Source: Streptomyces regalis
GTDB lineage: Bacteria > Actinomycetota > Actinomycetes > Streptomycetales > Streptomycetaceae
NCBI RefSeq assembly: GCF_001509475.1
Contig: NZ_LLZG01000036.1
Location: 1-64,000 of the forward strand
Length of the DNA stretch: 64,000 bases
Reading direction: 5' to 3'
The position numbers and the translations under genes were made by a program. A model generated the notes under the pieces. The model worked only from the letters and a program-made list of their open reading frames with translations, was not told where the DNA came from and ran no database searches. Below, in pieces: positions 32,996-43,500 of this stretch. Numbering within the stretch: position 1 is the stretch's first letter; each line of letters opens with the position of its first letter.

Positions 32996-34086
32996 AGGCC
33001 CTCCCGCTCACGCACCGCCGCGACCAGGTCGGGCGCGGTGACCGGCTCCGGCGCGGGGCGGCGTACGAGGTCCGGATAGCCGAGCCGGGCCGTGAGGTCC
33101 TGCCAGATCTGGCTGAGGGTGAGGTGGTACTGGCCCGCGCGCATCGGGTCCTCACCCGCCCCGGCCGAGTCCGCCATCGCCCGCAGCGCCCGCCGTACGC
33201 CGTCCGGCCACGCCTCGGCGTACACCTCCCGGTGCGTGGGCGCTTCGGCCGGGCCGACCGGCTGGACGCTCGGCAGGTGCACCAGACGGTGGGCCTCGGC
33301 GTCGAAGTCCAGCTCGCCGTCGTCCCCGCGCGGGGCGGGCAGGGCTGGGCTCCACAGGACCGGGCCGTGCGTTCCGGCCAGGATCAGCGTGCCGCCGGTG
33401 AAGCCGAGGGTGGCCCGGTGCAGGAGGTGTGTGTGGTTGTCGGGGTCCTCAGGGTCGAGCTGGTTCAGGACGCGCAGGGTGAGGGGGACTCCGCCGAGAC
33501 GTCCCTCCAGGGTCGTGAACGGCCCTCCGCCGGCCATGGGTTCGCCGAGTTGCCAGGGACGCAGTCCGCCGAGCGCCTGGCCGAGGATGTCGATCAGGTC
33601 GTACGACACGTGCACGGCGCACGCGCCCTCCGCGTACAGCAGCTCCTGCCGCTCGGCCAGATGACGGGCCGCGGCGAGGAAGCGGCGCACCGGAGCCAGG
33701 TGCGGATAGAAGGTGTTCAGCCGGTACTGGACGCCCTGGCGGCGCGCTGTGCGCAGGCAGGCTGCCAGTTCCACCTGGTGGATCGGATGCTCGTGCAGCA
33801 CATGCACCCCGTGCTCCATCAGCCGCTGCGCCAGCGCCGCGCCGCCCCCGCCACCGACCCCGTTGGGCACCACCACGCAGGCAAGGTCGGCGTGTCGGGG
33901 CACCTCGTCGGGGTCGGTGAGCAGGGGGACCCCATAGCGTTCCGCGCAGGCCTTGGAGCGGGCGCTGCCCCGGCCGAGAACGCCGGTCAGCCGGAAAGGG
34001 AAGTCAGGCCCCGGTTCCCGGAAGGCACTGAGGTACACGCGGCCGAAACCGGTGCCGCAGACGACGACTCGGGTCACGGGAGTCAC
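32992..34086 (-). CDS. Thiazolinyl imide reductase (Irp3/YbtU/PchG-like)
   Basis: A 364-residue Gfo/Idh/MocA-like reductase. The N-terminal Rossmann motif VVVCGTGFGRVYLSAF and the inner VLHEHPIHQVELAACL are typical of enzymes that reduce a carrier-bound thiazoline to a thiazolidine using NADPH in yersiniabactin and pyochelin assembly. Its start is a GTG at 34086 overlapping the stop of the upstream gene. Its presence implies at least one ring of the product is a thiazolidine and is then a substrate for methylation. It overlaps the P450 start by 4 bp. Confidence 0.93.
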   Translation of the reverse strand: MTPVTRVVVCGTGFGRVYLSAFREPGPDFPFRLTGVLGRGSARSKACAERYGVPLLTDPDEVPRHADLACVVVPNGVGGGGGAALAQRLMEHGVHVLHEHPIHQVELAACLRTARRQGVQYRLNTFYPHLAPVRRFLAAARHLAERQELLYAEGACAVHVSYDLIDILGQALGGLRPWQLGEPMAGGGPFTTLEGRLGGVPLTLRVLNQLDPEDPDNHTHLLHRATLGFTGGTLILAGTHGPVLWSPALPAPRGDDGELDFDAEAHRLVHLPSVQPVGPAEAPTHREVYAEAWPDGVRRALRAMADSAGAGEDPMRAGQYHLTLSQIWQDLTARLGYPDLVRRPAPEPVTAPDLVAAVREREGL

Positions 34087-35195
34087 AGGATTCCTTCTTC
34101 CAGGGGGAGTTCGGCGAGCGGCCCGTCCAGCAGCCGCAGCCCGGTCACGGCAGGGGCCTGGGCGATACGCCGGGTGAGGCGCGCCGGATCGGGGAGTTCG
34201 GCGAAGTGCAGCTGCCCGGGCGGGAGTTCACCGCCCAGCACGGCCAGTGCCGCGTGGGCGGCGGTGGTTCCGGTGAGGGCCGAAGAGTCGGTGCCGGTGA
34301 GGACGAGCGCGCGCCCGTCCAGCTCGCAGGTCACGGCCTGGTACGGCGCGCGGCCCGCGAGATCGGTGAGCGTGGCGCGCGACAGCTCGTCCGCCGCTTC
34401 GTCCACGGCCCGGCCGCCCGGCGCCAGTCCCGCGCGATAGCGGTCGAGAACCGCGCGGGTGTGCTCGCCGCCGAACACCGTGTACCAGCGCACCTCGCCG
34501 AGCCCGTATCGACGGGCGACGGCCACGGCCTCCTCGGTGAGGTACGGGATCGCCGTCACGTCCCCGGGGAAGTACGGCAGCCTCGCCTCCCGCTCCACAG
34601 CGAGTGCCCCCGGCACTCGGCGCCCGTCGCGCCAGACGGCCGTCACCTCGCCGCCCGGCCGGGCGAGCCGGTCCATGAAGTCCCGGGCCGCGGCGGGCGG
34701 GAAGTGGGGGAGCCCGCCGATGCGCACGGTGAGTGTGCCGCCCTTGTCCTCCCAGCCTTCGGTGAGAAGCCCCGGCAGCAGCCCCGCCAGCCCGGGCATC
34801 AGCCCCGCCCCGATCACCGCCGTCCGCCACCGCAACAGCCGCTCGTACGGCGGCGGTTCGGACAGCTCGGCCGTGTCGTTCACGTCGACCAGGTCCGCAC
34901 CCGCCCCGAGAGCCGCGGCCGCCACACGGTGCCCCACGGCCCGGACCGGCCCGGTGGCGTTGACGACGACACGGCACTCGGCGCAGAACGCGGCGAGGGC
35001 CCGCGCGTCGGTCACGTCCACTGGATCCGGCCACAGCCCGACCCCCGCGGGCAGGGCCCGGCCGGGCGGGCGACGCACCGCCGCCCGCACCGGCCCGACC
35101 CCGAGCCGCAGCAACTCGTCCAGCACGGCCCGGCCCACCGCCCCGGCCGCCCCGACCACGCCCACCGCGACCGGCGCGGTACGGCCTCGGTTCAC
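34083..35195 (-). CDS. Saccharopine dehydrogenase-like NAD(P)-binding protein
   Basis: A 370-residue protein with an N-terminal dinucleotide-binding fold (VGVVGAAGAVGRAVLDELLRLG) and the saccharopine-dehydrogenase-like region RVVVNATGPVRAVG followed by GADLVDVNDTAELSE. The C-terminal half has no recognised catalytic motif. It is inserted between the NRPS and the thiazolinyl imide reductase, overlapping both by 4 bp, so it is translated with them. A similar gene occurs in coelibactin-type clusters. Its reaction is unknown; reduction of another imine, or opine-type chemistry as in staphylopine synthesis, are possibilities. Confidence 0.75.
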   Translation of the reverse strand: MNRGRTAPVAVGVVGAAGAVGRAVLDELLRLGVGPVRAAVRRPPGRALPAGVGLWPDPVDVTDARALAAFCAECRVVVNATGPVRAVGHRVAAAALGAGADLVDVNDTAELSEPPPYERLLRWRTAVIGAGLMPGLAGLLPGLLTEGWEDKGGTLTVRIGGLPHFPPAAARDFMDRLARPGGEVTAVWRDGRRVPGALAVEREARLPYFPGDVTAIPYLTEEAVAVARRYGLGEVRWYTVFGGEHTRAVLDRYRAGLAPGGRAVDEAADELSRATLTDLAGRAPYQAVTCELDGRALVLTGTDSSALTGTTAAHAALAVLGGELPPGQLHFAELPDPARLTRRIAQAPAVTGLRLLDGPLAELPLEEGIL

Positions 35196-38100
35196 GGTGT
35201 GCCTCCGGCAGCCGCGGCCACCTGGTCGACGTGCGGCGCGCGCAGGCAGCTGAAGTGGTCGCCGTCGACGTCGAACACCGTCAGATCACCGAGGCACACC
35301 TCACGCCACAGCTCGTCCGCCTCCTGCCCGAAGCCCGCGAGGAACCGCAGCCGCCCCCGCGGCTGTACGAGGGTGATGTCGCCCGCGTACGGCTGGGTGG
35401 TGTGCAGCGACGCGGCGGCGAAGGCGTGCCGGAACACCCGGTACAGGCCCGGCACGTGGGCGGCATCCCCGTCCCCACCCAAGGTGCGGGCGATCGCCGC
35501 GAGCCGCTCCGGCTGGGGTACCTCGGCCAGGGAGCGCATGCGGCGGGCCACCGCCTCCAGGCGCGGCTCACCGCACAGGGCGGCGAAGGCCCCGGCCGGC
35601 ACCCGGCCGGGGGTGGTGTCGAGGACGGCCCGCAGCGCCGCCCCCAGCTCCTCCTCGTCGTCCGGGTATCCGGCCGCCGCCGGGTCCGCGCCGAGCACCC
35701 GTGCGAAGGCGTGCTCGATCAGCAGCTCGTCCTCGCACACGAAGGCGGGCGGGCTGCTGCTGACCACCGTCAGCCGGTCGACGTGCGCCCCGCCCTCGGT
35801 GAGCTGCCGGGCGATCTCGGTGGCGAGCTGGCCGCCCAGGCAGTACCCGGTGAGCCGGAACCGGTCGGCACCGGTCGCGGTCAATCGCCGTACGTGCTCG
35901 GCCGCGAGCCGCTCCACGAACTCCTCCGCCGGAATCTCCGTGCACGCCTCGACATCGCCGACGGCCAGACCGACGAGCGGCCCGTACGCGGTGAGCCGGG
36001 CCGCGAGGTCGCGGTACGGCGCCATGGTGCCGATGCCTTCGTGCACCAGCACATGCAGGACCCCGCCGTCCGGTGCGTCGCCGAGGGGCAGCAGCGCACT
36101 CGCCTCGCCCGTACCGGCCTCCGCGTCGTCCGTCCCACGCAGATGGCGGGCCAGGTCGGCGACCGTCGGGCGGTTGAGGAGTTCCCGCAGCAGGGTGTCG
36201 AACTGCTGGTCCGCCGCCTGCGGCACCTCCTCGATCAGCCGCGCAGACAGCTGGGCGAGGAGCAGAGAGTCCGCGCCCAGGTCGAACAGGCTGCGGTCCC
36301 GGGGTACGGCGGCGACACCGAGTGCCGCCGCGGCCACCGTCGCCAGCCGCTCCTCCAACTCGTCGGCGGGCGAGGCGGTTTCCTCCACAGTGGCCGTGTC
36401 CTGCCCTGCGACCGTGACGGCCGCCCGGGCCACGAGAGCCTTGCGGTCCACCTTGCCGTTGGGCGTGAGCGGGAGCGCGTCGAGGACGTGCAGCGCGGCG
36501 GGCAGCATGTAGACCGGCAGCCGCGTCGCGAGCTGGTCGAGGGCGTCCGCCGGGTCCACGAGGGCCCGGTCGGTCTTGAACCGCACGGCGAAGACATGCT
36601 GGCCCAGCGGCTCGAGCGGGTGGCCTTCCTGGGGCAGGCAGAGCGCGTTCTTGCCGTCGGCCTCGGCGAAGAGGCGCAGCCACTGCTCGCGGGTGACGAA
36701 GGTGGCGTCCGTGTCGTCCGTGTCGTCCGCGCGCCGCAGGTCCTCCGCCTCGGTCATCATGAACGCCTGCGAGATCAGGATCTCGTAGTGCTCCCGGGTC
36801 GGCTCGGTGACCAGCAGCAGTCCGCCGGGCACGAGAAGCGAGCGCAGCGCGGCGAGCGCCGCCGCCGTGTCACGGGCGTTGTTGAGCACGCCCGCGCACA
36901 CCACCGCGTCGAACGAGTTCGGGACCAGCCCCTGCTCGACCGGATCACGGTCCACGTCGTACAGCCCGTACCGCAGCCTCGGGTCGGGCCCGAACCGCTC
37001 GCGCGCCTTGTCCAGGAAGAACGGGCTCACATCGGTGAACAGCCACTCCACCGGCGTCCCGTCCAGCGCGGCCAGCGCCCCTGCCGTACTCGCCCCCGTT
37101 CCGGCGCCCACCTCCAGCACGCGCAACGGCCGGCCGGACGCTGCCCGTTCCTCGGCCGCCGTGCACAGGGCCTCGGCGACGACACGGTTGAGGTAGGCGG
37201 ACATGACGTTCTCGCGGTAGGCCGCGTCGGCGGTTTCCATCCGGGCGCCGGGGAAGAGCAGGTCGACGGCGGCGACCCGGTCCTCCATCAGGGCGCCCAA
37301 CTGGTCCGCGTTGGCGCGCAGATAGGCCAGCAGGTCGGTCGGCCCGAGCTCGTCGCTCCATACGGCGGCGACCCGGTCCCACGCCGCAGCGGCCGAGGGC
37401 GCGTCACCCGCGAGCCGGTAACGACCTGCGCCGAGGTCCAGGAGCCCCTCGTCGTGCAGCACGCGCAGCCAGCGCCGGATCACGCGGTGATGGCGCGGTG
37501 CGGCCGCCGCCTGCGCCACCTCGTCCGCGGTGTGGGCGGCCTCGGGCTCCCCGAACAGGCCGCGGGCGCGCAGCGCGTCGAGCATGGACGCCAGCGACGC
37601 CTCGTCCAGCAGCCTGGCGAACTCGGCGATCCGCTCCGGCTCGGCCACCTCGAACGCGTCGGCCGCCAGTCGGGCCCGGCGTGCCATGGCGGCCTCGCCC
37701 GCCTCAACGACCGAGGCGACGCGCGCCGGTTCCGCGAAGGCCACCAGCCGGCGCTGCAGCGGATCGTCGCCGACGGCGAGCACGGCCGCCCCGCCGACCG
37801 CCGGAAGGCCCGTCAACGCGGCTTCGATCTCGGCGAGTTCGATGCGATGGCCGCGAATCTTGACCTGCCCGTCCTCGCGCCCCAGGAACTCGATGTCCCC
37901 ACTGGGCAGCCACCGGCCCAGGTCACCGGTGCGGTACAGCCGCTCCCCGGTGACGGGATGGGTGACGAACCGCCGTGCCGTCGTCTCCGGGTCCCTGTGG
38001 TAGCCGAGCGCCAGGCCGCTGCCCCCGATGCACAGCTCTCCCGGCACCCAGTCAGGCCGGGGGCGCAGTGCCTCGTCCAGGACGTGGAAGGTCTGGTTGG

Positions 38101-40594
38101 CGAGCGGCCTGCCGTACAGGATGCTCGGCCGGTCCGGGTCGACGGGCTGCTCGATCGGGTGGTGGATGGACCAGATCGCCGCCTCCGTCGCCCCGCCCAG
38201 GCTGATCAGCCGCAGCCCCGGCAGCAGCTCCCGCACCCGGTCCGGCAGGCGTACGGGGATCCAGTCGCCGGACAGCAGCCCGAGCCGCAGCCCGGACAGT
38301 CCTGCCACGTCGGCCGCACCGGCGCCGGAGGCCAGGTAGTCGTACAGCATCTGGAGCTGTGCGGGCACGGAGTTCCACAGGGTCACCCGGTGGCGGGCCG
38401 CGAGGTCGGCCCAGTGCGAGGGGTCGCCACGGCGCTCCGCATCCGGCAGGACGACCGCGCCGCCGTGCGCGAGGGGACCGAACAGGTCGTAGACGGACAG
38501 GTCGAAGCCCAGCTGGGCGAGCCCGAGAACCCGGTCGCCGCAGTCCACGCCGAACCGCTCGTCGATGTCGGCGACCGTGTTGAGCGCGGCCCGGTGGGAG
38601 ACCACGACGCCCTTGGGCTCACCGGTCGACCCGGAGGTGTAGATGATGTACGCCGCCTGGTCGGGGTCCACGGGCCGCGACTCCACCACCTCCGACGGCT
38701 CAAGCGCGTCGACGGCGATCGTCGGCAGCTCGTACGAGCCGTCGACCCGCGCCTGCGTGAGCACGGCGACCGCCCCACTGGAGGCCAGCACCTTCGCGCG
38801 GCGCGCGGACGGGTGGACGGTGTCCACCGGCACGTACACGCAGCCCGCGGCCAACGCGCCGAGCACGGCCGGGACCTGCTCCCAGCCCTTGTCCATCACG
38901 ATCGCGACCCGGTCGCCCGGCGTGACCCCGGCCTCCCGCAGCCGGGCGGCCACCGCGTGGGCGTACCCGGCGAGTTCGGCGTACGTGAGCCTGCGGTCGG
39001 GTGCGATGACCGCCGGGCGGTCGGCGTGCGCGACGGCCGCGGCGAACACCCGCTCGTGCAGCAGCCCTTCGGGCAAGGGCCGCGTGGTGGCGTTGACCTC
39101 CGCGTGCCGGTCCGTCTGCGCCTGGGGCAGCCGCACCGGATCGGTGCTGTCCCACGGAGCGTCGGAGACGGCCAAGTCCCGTACAAGAGAAGCGAACGCC
39201 CCGTACGCGTCGTCGGCGACCCCCTCCGGCAGGACGCCCTCCCGCACGTCCCAGCCCAGCAGGATCTCCCCGCCCGACTCCATCACCTGGCAGTCGATCC
39301 ACACCTGCGGCGTCTGCGTCACGCCGTACACGACCCTGCCGGGGCCCGTGGCCGGCACCTCGGTGCCCTGAAGGGTGCTCGTGAACACGACCGGCATCAG
39401 CGCCTGCCGATCCGAGCGGCGGGCCGCCTCCCTCAGCACCTCCACGCCCGAGTACAGCCCGTGGTCGAGGTCCTCGAAGAGCCGCCCGCCGAGCACGCGG
39501 GCCCGGTCCGCGAAGCCCTTCTCGGCCTCGGGCTCGACGGCCAGCAGCGTCACAGACGTGAAGTCGCCCACGACCCGGCCGATGTCGGGGTGCACCGGGC
39601 GCTTGGCGAACACCGGCAGGTTGAGCGTGAGGCGCGGCTTGGCGCTCCACCGGCCGATCACCTCGGCGTACGCGGCGAGCAGCACGGTGGACACGGTCAG
39701 GTCGCGTCCGGCGGCCCGGCGCCGCAGAGCCGCCGACTCCTCCACGGTCAGCCGGTCGGCCAGCCGCCGGAACCGCACGCCTGCGCCCGACTCCTCACTC
39801 AGCACGGGGAGTTCGGGTGCGGGCGGCAGATCATCGAGCCGGTCCAGCCAGTAGGCCCGGTCACGGGCCCAGCGCGCGCTGTCGTGCAGCCGCCGCTCGG
39901 CGAGCACGTGATCGCGGAAGGACACCGGCACGGGCTCCAGTGCCCGGTCGGGCTCGAGGCACAACTGCTCCAGTTCGCCCAGCAGTTGCTGAACTCCGGA
40001 GAAGTCCGTGACGAGCAGGTCGACGGAGAGGTGCACGAGCAGCCGCTCGGGGGAGTGCGTGAGCCGCACGTCGAACAGCGGCCAGGCAGCCGGGTCGTAC
40101 GTGCGCTGCGCCAGCTCCCCGCGGATCCGCTCCGCCTGCTCGGCCCCGGCCACGGGAATCTCGTACGGAGGCAGGTCCTTGAGCACCTGCTGCCCGTCCG
40201 GGTGATACACGGTGCGCAGCGCGTCATGCCGCTCGACGAGCGCCCGCCACGCGCCGGCGGCCCGCTCGGGGGCGACGCTGCCCGGCAGCTCGTACTCCAG
40301 GTAGGCGTGGCACCCGATCCCGCCGTACGGGAAGGCGTCGGTGCGGCCCAGCAGATACGAGGACTGCACCTCCGTCAGCGGGAACGGCAGGTACTGCCCG
40401 TCCGGGTCGGGCACCAGGGGCTCGGCGAAGGGGTCGCGCAGATGGGCGAGTACGGCGTCGCGGTCGGCGCGCAGCCGCTCACGCAGCTCCTCGGTGAGGG
40501 CGCCCTGCGGCGCCCGGAAACGGATACGGCCGTCCTCCTCCCACAACTCGACCCCAGCGGCGGCCAGTTCCGACACCAGCTCGGCGGCGCTCAC
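35192..40594 (-). CDS. NRPS 2: Cy-A(MT)-PCP-TE, with TubC-type docking domain
   Basis: An 1800-residue synthetase. Order: TubC_N-like docking (1-55); Cy/C-type condensation domain (about 65-490) whose DxxxxDxxS motif is altered to DLLVTDFSG near 195; adenylation domain starting near 530; a SAM methyltransferase embedded in it (LEVGAGTGASTAGAL near 1162); the end of the A domain (NGKVDRKAL near 1380); PCP with FDLGADSLLLAQ near 1441; thioesterase with GYCLGG near 1585, i.e. Cys in place of the usual Ser. The specificity code read by eye, D-L-Y-N-L-S-L-I-W-K, is the published cysteine code. It therefore adds and methylates a last Cys-derived ring and releases the product. It overlaps NRPS 1 by 4 bp. 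Confidence 0.92.
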   Translation of the reverse strand: MSAAELVSELAAAGVELWEEDGRIRFRAPQGALTEELRERLRADRDAVLAHLRDPFAEPLVPDPDGQYLPFPLTEVQSSYLLGRTDAFPYGGIGCHAYLEYELPGSVAPERAAGAWRALVERHDALRTVYHPDGQQVLKDLPPYEIPVAGAEQAERIRGELAQRTYDPAAWPLFDVRLTHSPERLLVHLSVDLLVTDFSGVQQLLGELEQLCLEPDRALEPVPVSFRDHVLAERRLHDSARWARDRAYWLDRLDDLPPAPELPVLSEESGAGVRFRRLADRLTVEESAALRRRAAGRDLTVSTVLLAAYAEVIGRWSAKPRLTLNLPVFAKRPVHPDIGRVVGDFTSVTLLAVEPEAEKGFADRARVLGGRLFEDLDHGLYSGVEVLREAARRSDRQALMPVVFTSTLQGTEVPATGPGRVVYGVTQTPQVWIDCQVMESGGEILLGWDVREGVLPEGVADDAYGAFASLVRDLAVSDAPWDSTDPVRLPQAQTDRHAEVNATTRPLPEGLLHERVFAAAVAHADRPAVIAPDRRLTYAELAGYAHAVAARLREAGVTPGDRVAIVMDKGWEQVPAVLGALAAGCVYVPVDTVHPSARRAKVLASSGAVAVLTQARVDGSYELPTIAVDALEPSEVVESRPVDPDQAAYIIYTSGSTGEPKGVVVSHRAALNTVADIDERFGVDCGDRVLGLAQLGFDLSVYDLFGPLAHGGAVVLPDAERRGDPSHWADLAARHRVTLWNSVPAQLQMLYDYLASGAGAADVAGLSGLRLGLLSGDWIPVRLPDRVRELLPGLRLISLGGATEAAIWSIHHPIEQPVDPDRPSILYGRPLANQTFHVLDEALRPRPDWVPGELCIGGSGLALGYHRDPETTARRFVTHPVTGERLYRTGDLGRWLPSGDIEFLGREDGQVKIRGHRIELAEIEAALTGLPAVGGAAVLAVGDDPLQRRLVAFAEPARVASVVEAGEAAMARRARLAADAFEVAEPERIAEFARLLDEASLASMLDALRARGLFGEPEAAHTADEVAQAAAAPRHHRVIRRWLRVLHDEGLLDLGAGRYRLAGDAPSAAAAWDRVAAVWSDELGPTDLLAYLRANADQLGALMEDRVAAVDLLFPGARMETADAAYRENVMSAYLNRVVAEALCTAAEERAASGRPLRVLEVGAGTGASTAGALAALDGTPVEWLFTDVSPFFLDKARERFGPDPRLRYGLYDVDRDPVEQGLVPNSFDAVVCAGVLNNARDTAAALAALRSLLVPGGLLLVTEPTREHYEILISQAFMMTEAEDLRRADDTDDTDATFVTREQWLRLFAEADGKNALCLPQEGHPLEPLGQHVFAVRFKTDRALVDPADALDQLATRLPVYMLPAALHVLDALPLTPNGKVDRKALVARAAVTVAGQDTATVEETASPADELEERLATVAAAALGVAAVPRDRSLFDLGADSLLLAQLSARLIEEVPQAADQQFDTLLRELLNRPTVADLARHLRGTDDAEAGTGEASALLPLGDAPDGGVLHVLVHEGIGTMAPYRDLAARLTAYGPLVGLAVGDVEACTEIPAEEFVERLAAEHVRRLTATGADRFRLTGYCLGGQLATEIARQLTEGGAHVDRLTVVSSSPPAFVCEDELLIEHAFARVLGADPAAAGYPDDEEELGAALRAVLDTTPGRVPAGAFAALCGEPRLEAVARRMRSLAEVPQPERLAAIARTLGGDGDAAHVPGLYRVFRHAFAAASLHTTQPYAGDITLVQPRGRLRFLAGFGQEADELWREVCLGDLTVFDVDGDHFSCLRAPHVDQVAAAAGGTP

Positions 40595-43500
40595 AGTTCC
40601 CCCTCTTCCCAGTTCTGATCAGTGGTGCGGTCGGTGATGTCGTCCACGGCGGCGGCGAGCGCGGCCACGGACGGGGTGGCGAAGAACTCCCGCAGCGGGA
40701 CCTCCACGCCGGTGCGTTCGCGCAGCCGCGCGATGAGGCGGGTGGCGAGCAGGCTGTCGCCGCCGGCCGCGAAGAAGCCCTGCTCGCGGCCCGCGAGCGG
40801 GGTGTCGGGCAGCAGCTCCGACCAGAGCTCGGCGACGAGTTCCTCGGTGGTGCCGCGCGGCGGGCCGCCGGCGTCGGCCTCGGCGGCCGTCGTCACGGGA
40901 ACGGCGGACTGTTCTCCTGCCCGCAGACCCGTGATGAGGGTCAACGCGTCCCAGTCGTCGGCCGAGGACAGCTCTTCCAGCAAGGCAAGTTGACGGGACA
41001 TCAGCGACTCGGGCAGGTCGCCCGGCAGCAGCCCGGTCACCGCGTCCCAAGTCAGCCGCAGCCCCTCGGCGTCCTCCAGCACCTGGTGGTCGAGCCAGAC
41101 CTGCGGGGTCTGGGACACCGACCAGTACGGCGGGGTCAGCAGCCGGGCCCGCTCGTCGTCGATGCCGAGCGCGCTGGTGAACACCACCGGCATGGCCGCC
41201 TGACCGGGGCCGCGCTGCTGGGCGAGCTGCCGCATCACCCACACCGCCGAGACCGCCCGGTGGTCGAGGTCGGTCCACAGGTGGGCCTGCAACCCCCGCA
41301 GTCGCGCGAGCCAGGACTCGCCCGCCCGCGGATGGTGGGCGGCCAGCAGCAGCGAAGTGAAGTCACCGGCGATCCGGTTGATGTCCGGGTGGATCTCCTG
41401 CCGGTCGAACAGGGTGAGGTTGACGGTGAGTTCGGGGCTGTCGGCGTGCTCGCCGAGCGCCTCGGCGTACACGGCGAGCAGCAGCACGGAGGGCGTGATG
41501 CCGTAGGCCCGGGCACGGTCCTTCACGCGCTCCCATCTGTCGTACGGCAGATGCGTGGCGCGTCGCTCGAAGCATGGGCGCCCGACCGCCGACGGCTCGC
41601 GCAGCAGCGGCAGCCGGGGCGCCGCGGGCAGCGAGGGGAGCCGTTCGCGCCAGTACTCCTGGTCGGCCGCCAGCGTGCCGTCCGGCGGCCGGGCGGAGGC
41701 GAGATAGTCCCGGAACGTCACGTCCACCGACGGGAGTTCGGCGTCCAGGTCGTCCCGCAGCTGCCGCAGTTCGGTGAAGACGATCATCATGCTGAGGCCG
41801 TCGAGTAGCAGGTTGTCGAGGCTGATCCCGATCCGGGTCCGGCGCTCGCCGTCCGGCGCCGTGTAGTGCACGGCCCGGACGTCGAACAGTGGACAGCGGG
41901 CGGGGTCGAGGACCTGGTGGGACATCTCCTCGCGCAGGGTGGCGAGATGTTCCTCGCCGTCCCGGACCGGGATGGTGAAGTCCGGCACCTCGGCGTCGGT
42001 GAGCACGCGCTGGCGCCCGTCCTCGTCGAAGACGGCCCGCAGCATCGGGTGGCGGGCGATGAGCCGCCGCCAGGCCCGCTCCAGCCCGGCGATGTCGACG
42101 TACTCCTCGTCGGTCTCGCTGTAGTAGTGCGAGCCGACCCCGCCCAGGTCGAGCTGCGCGGTCCGCCCGATCCAGTACGCCCGCTGCACGTCGGTCGCCT
42201 CGAACGGCTCGTGCGCGTGCGCCGGATCGCTCACCAGGACCGGCGTGGCGGGCTTCTCGGTGCCCAGGGCCAGGGTGACGGCGTAGTCCTTGAGCACCGG
42301 GTGGGTGAACAGCGCCGCGATACGGGCGCCGCGCACCCCGGCCTCGCGCAGCCGGGCCACGAGGCGCGTGGCGAGCAGGCTGTCGCCGCCGAGTGCGAAG
42401 AACTCGTCGTCCCTGCCGACCTGTTCGGCCCCCAGCAGGTCCCGCCACGCTGCGGCGACCAGCTCCTCGACCAGGCCGGTCGGCTGCCGTGTCCCGCCGG
42501 ACGACACCCCGAGTCCGGCCGCGTGCTCGGTGAGCGCGGCACGGTCGACCTTGCCGTTGGCGGTCAGAGGCAGCCCATCGGGCAGGGGCACGAGTGCGGA
42601 GGGCACCGCGTGCGCGGGCAGGTGGTCGGCGAGACGGCGCTCCACCTCCACCAGGTCGAGCGTGCCTTCCGGTACCACGAACGCGGTCAGCCGTTGCTGT
42701 CCCCGTGGCCCGGTCGCCACGGTGACCGCACGGGCGATCTCCGGCTGTGCGTGCAGCGCCGCGTCGACCTCCCCGAGTTCGGTGCGATGGCCGCGGATCT
42801 TCAGCTGGTGGTCGCGCCGCCCCAGGAACTCCAGGAGCCCGTCGGGTCGGTATCGGCCCAGGTCGCCGGTGCGATACCAGCGCTCCCCGCCCTCGGTCAC
42901 GAACCGGTCGGCGGTGCGCTCGGGATCGCCCCGGTATCCGGTGGCCACCCCGGCTCCGCCGATCCACAGCTCGCCCGGCACCCAGTCCGGGCAGTCCTCG
43001 CCCTGCGGACCCACTACCCGGAACCGCTGTCCGCGCAACGGCGTCCCGTACGGCACCGACGGCCAGCCCTCCGGTGCGCCACGGGTGGCGTCGTAGGCGT
43101 TGGACCAGATGGCGGCCTCGGTGGCACCGCCCATGGCGATGAGCCGGCAGCCACCCCCGGAGGACAGGCGCGCGTGCAGGTCCAGCGGCACCCAGTCGCC
43201 CGAGACCATGGCGAGCCTGAGCGTGGGCGGTGCCTGCCCCGCCGACGCGGTGAGCAGCATGTCCAGCAGCATCGGTACGGAGTTCCAGACGGTGACACCG
43301 TGCCGTGCCGCCAGATCGCGCCACCGCTGGGCGTCCCTGCGCTCCTCCTCGGCGACCAGGACGAGCGCGCCGCCCGCGCCGAGCAGTCCGAAGATGTCGT
43401 ACACGGAAAGGTCGAAGTCGAGCGCGGAGACCGCCAGGACCCGGTCGCCGGGGCCGATGCCGTGCCGCTCGTTGATGTCCTCGACGGTGTTGGCGGCGGC

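Noticed and set aside
35231..40618. Very long open frame (about 1795 codons) antisense to NRPS 2
   Set aside because: It follows from strong third-position G/C bias on the coding strand; its translation is low-complexity Arg/Gly/Val/His-rich sequence with no domain and no ribosome site. NRPS 2 explains this DNA fully.
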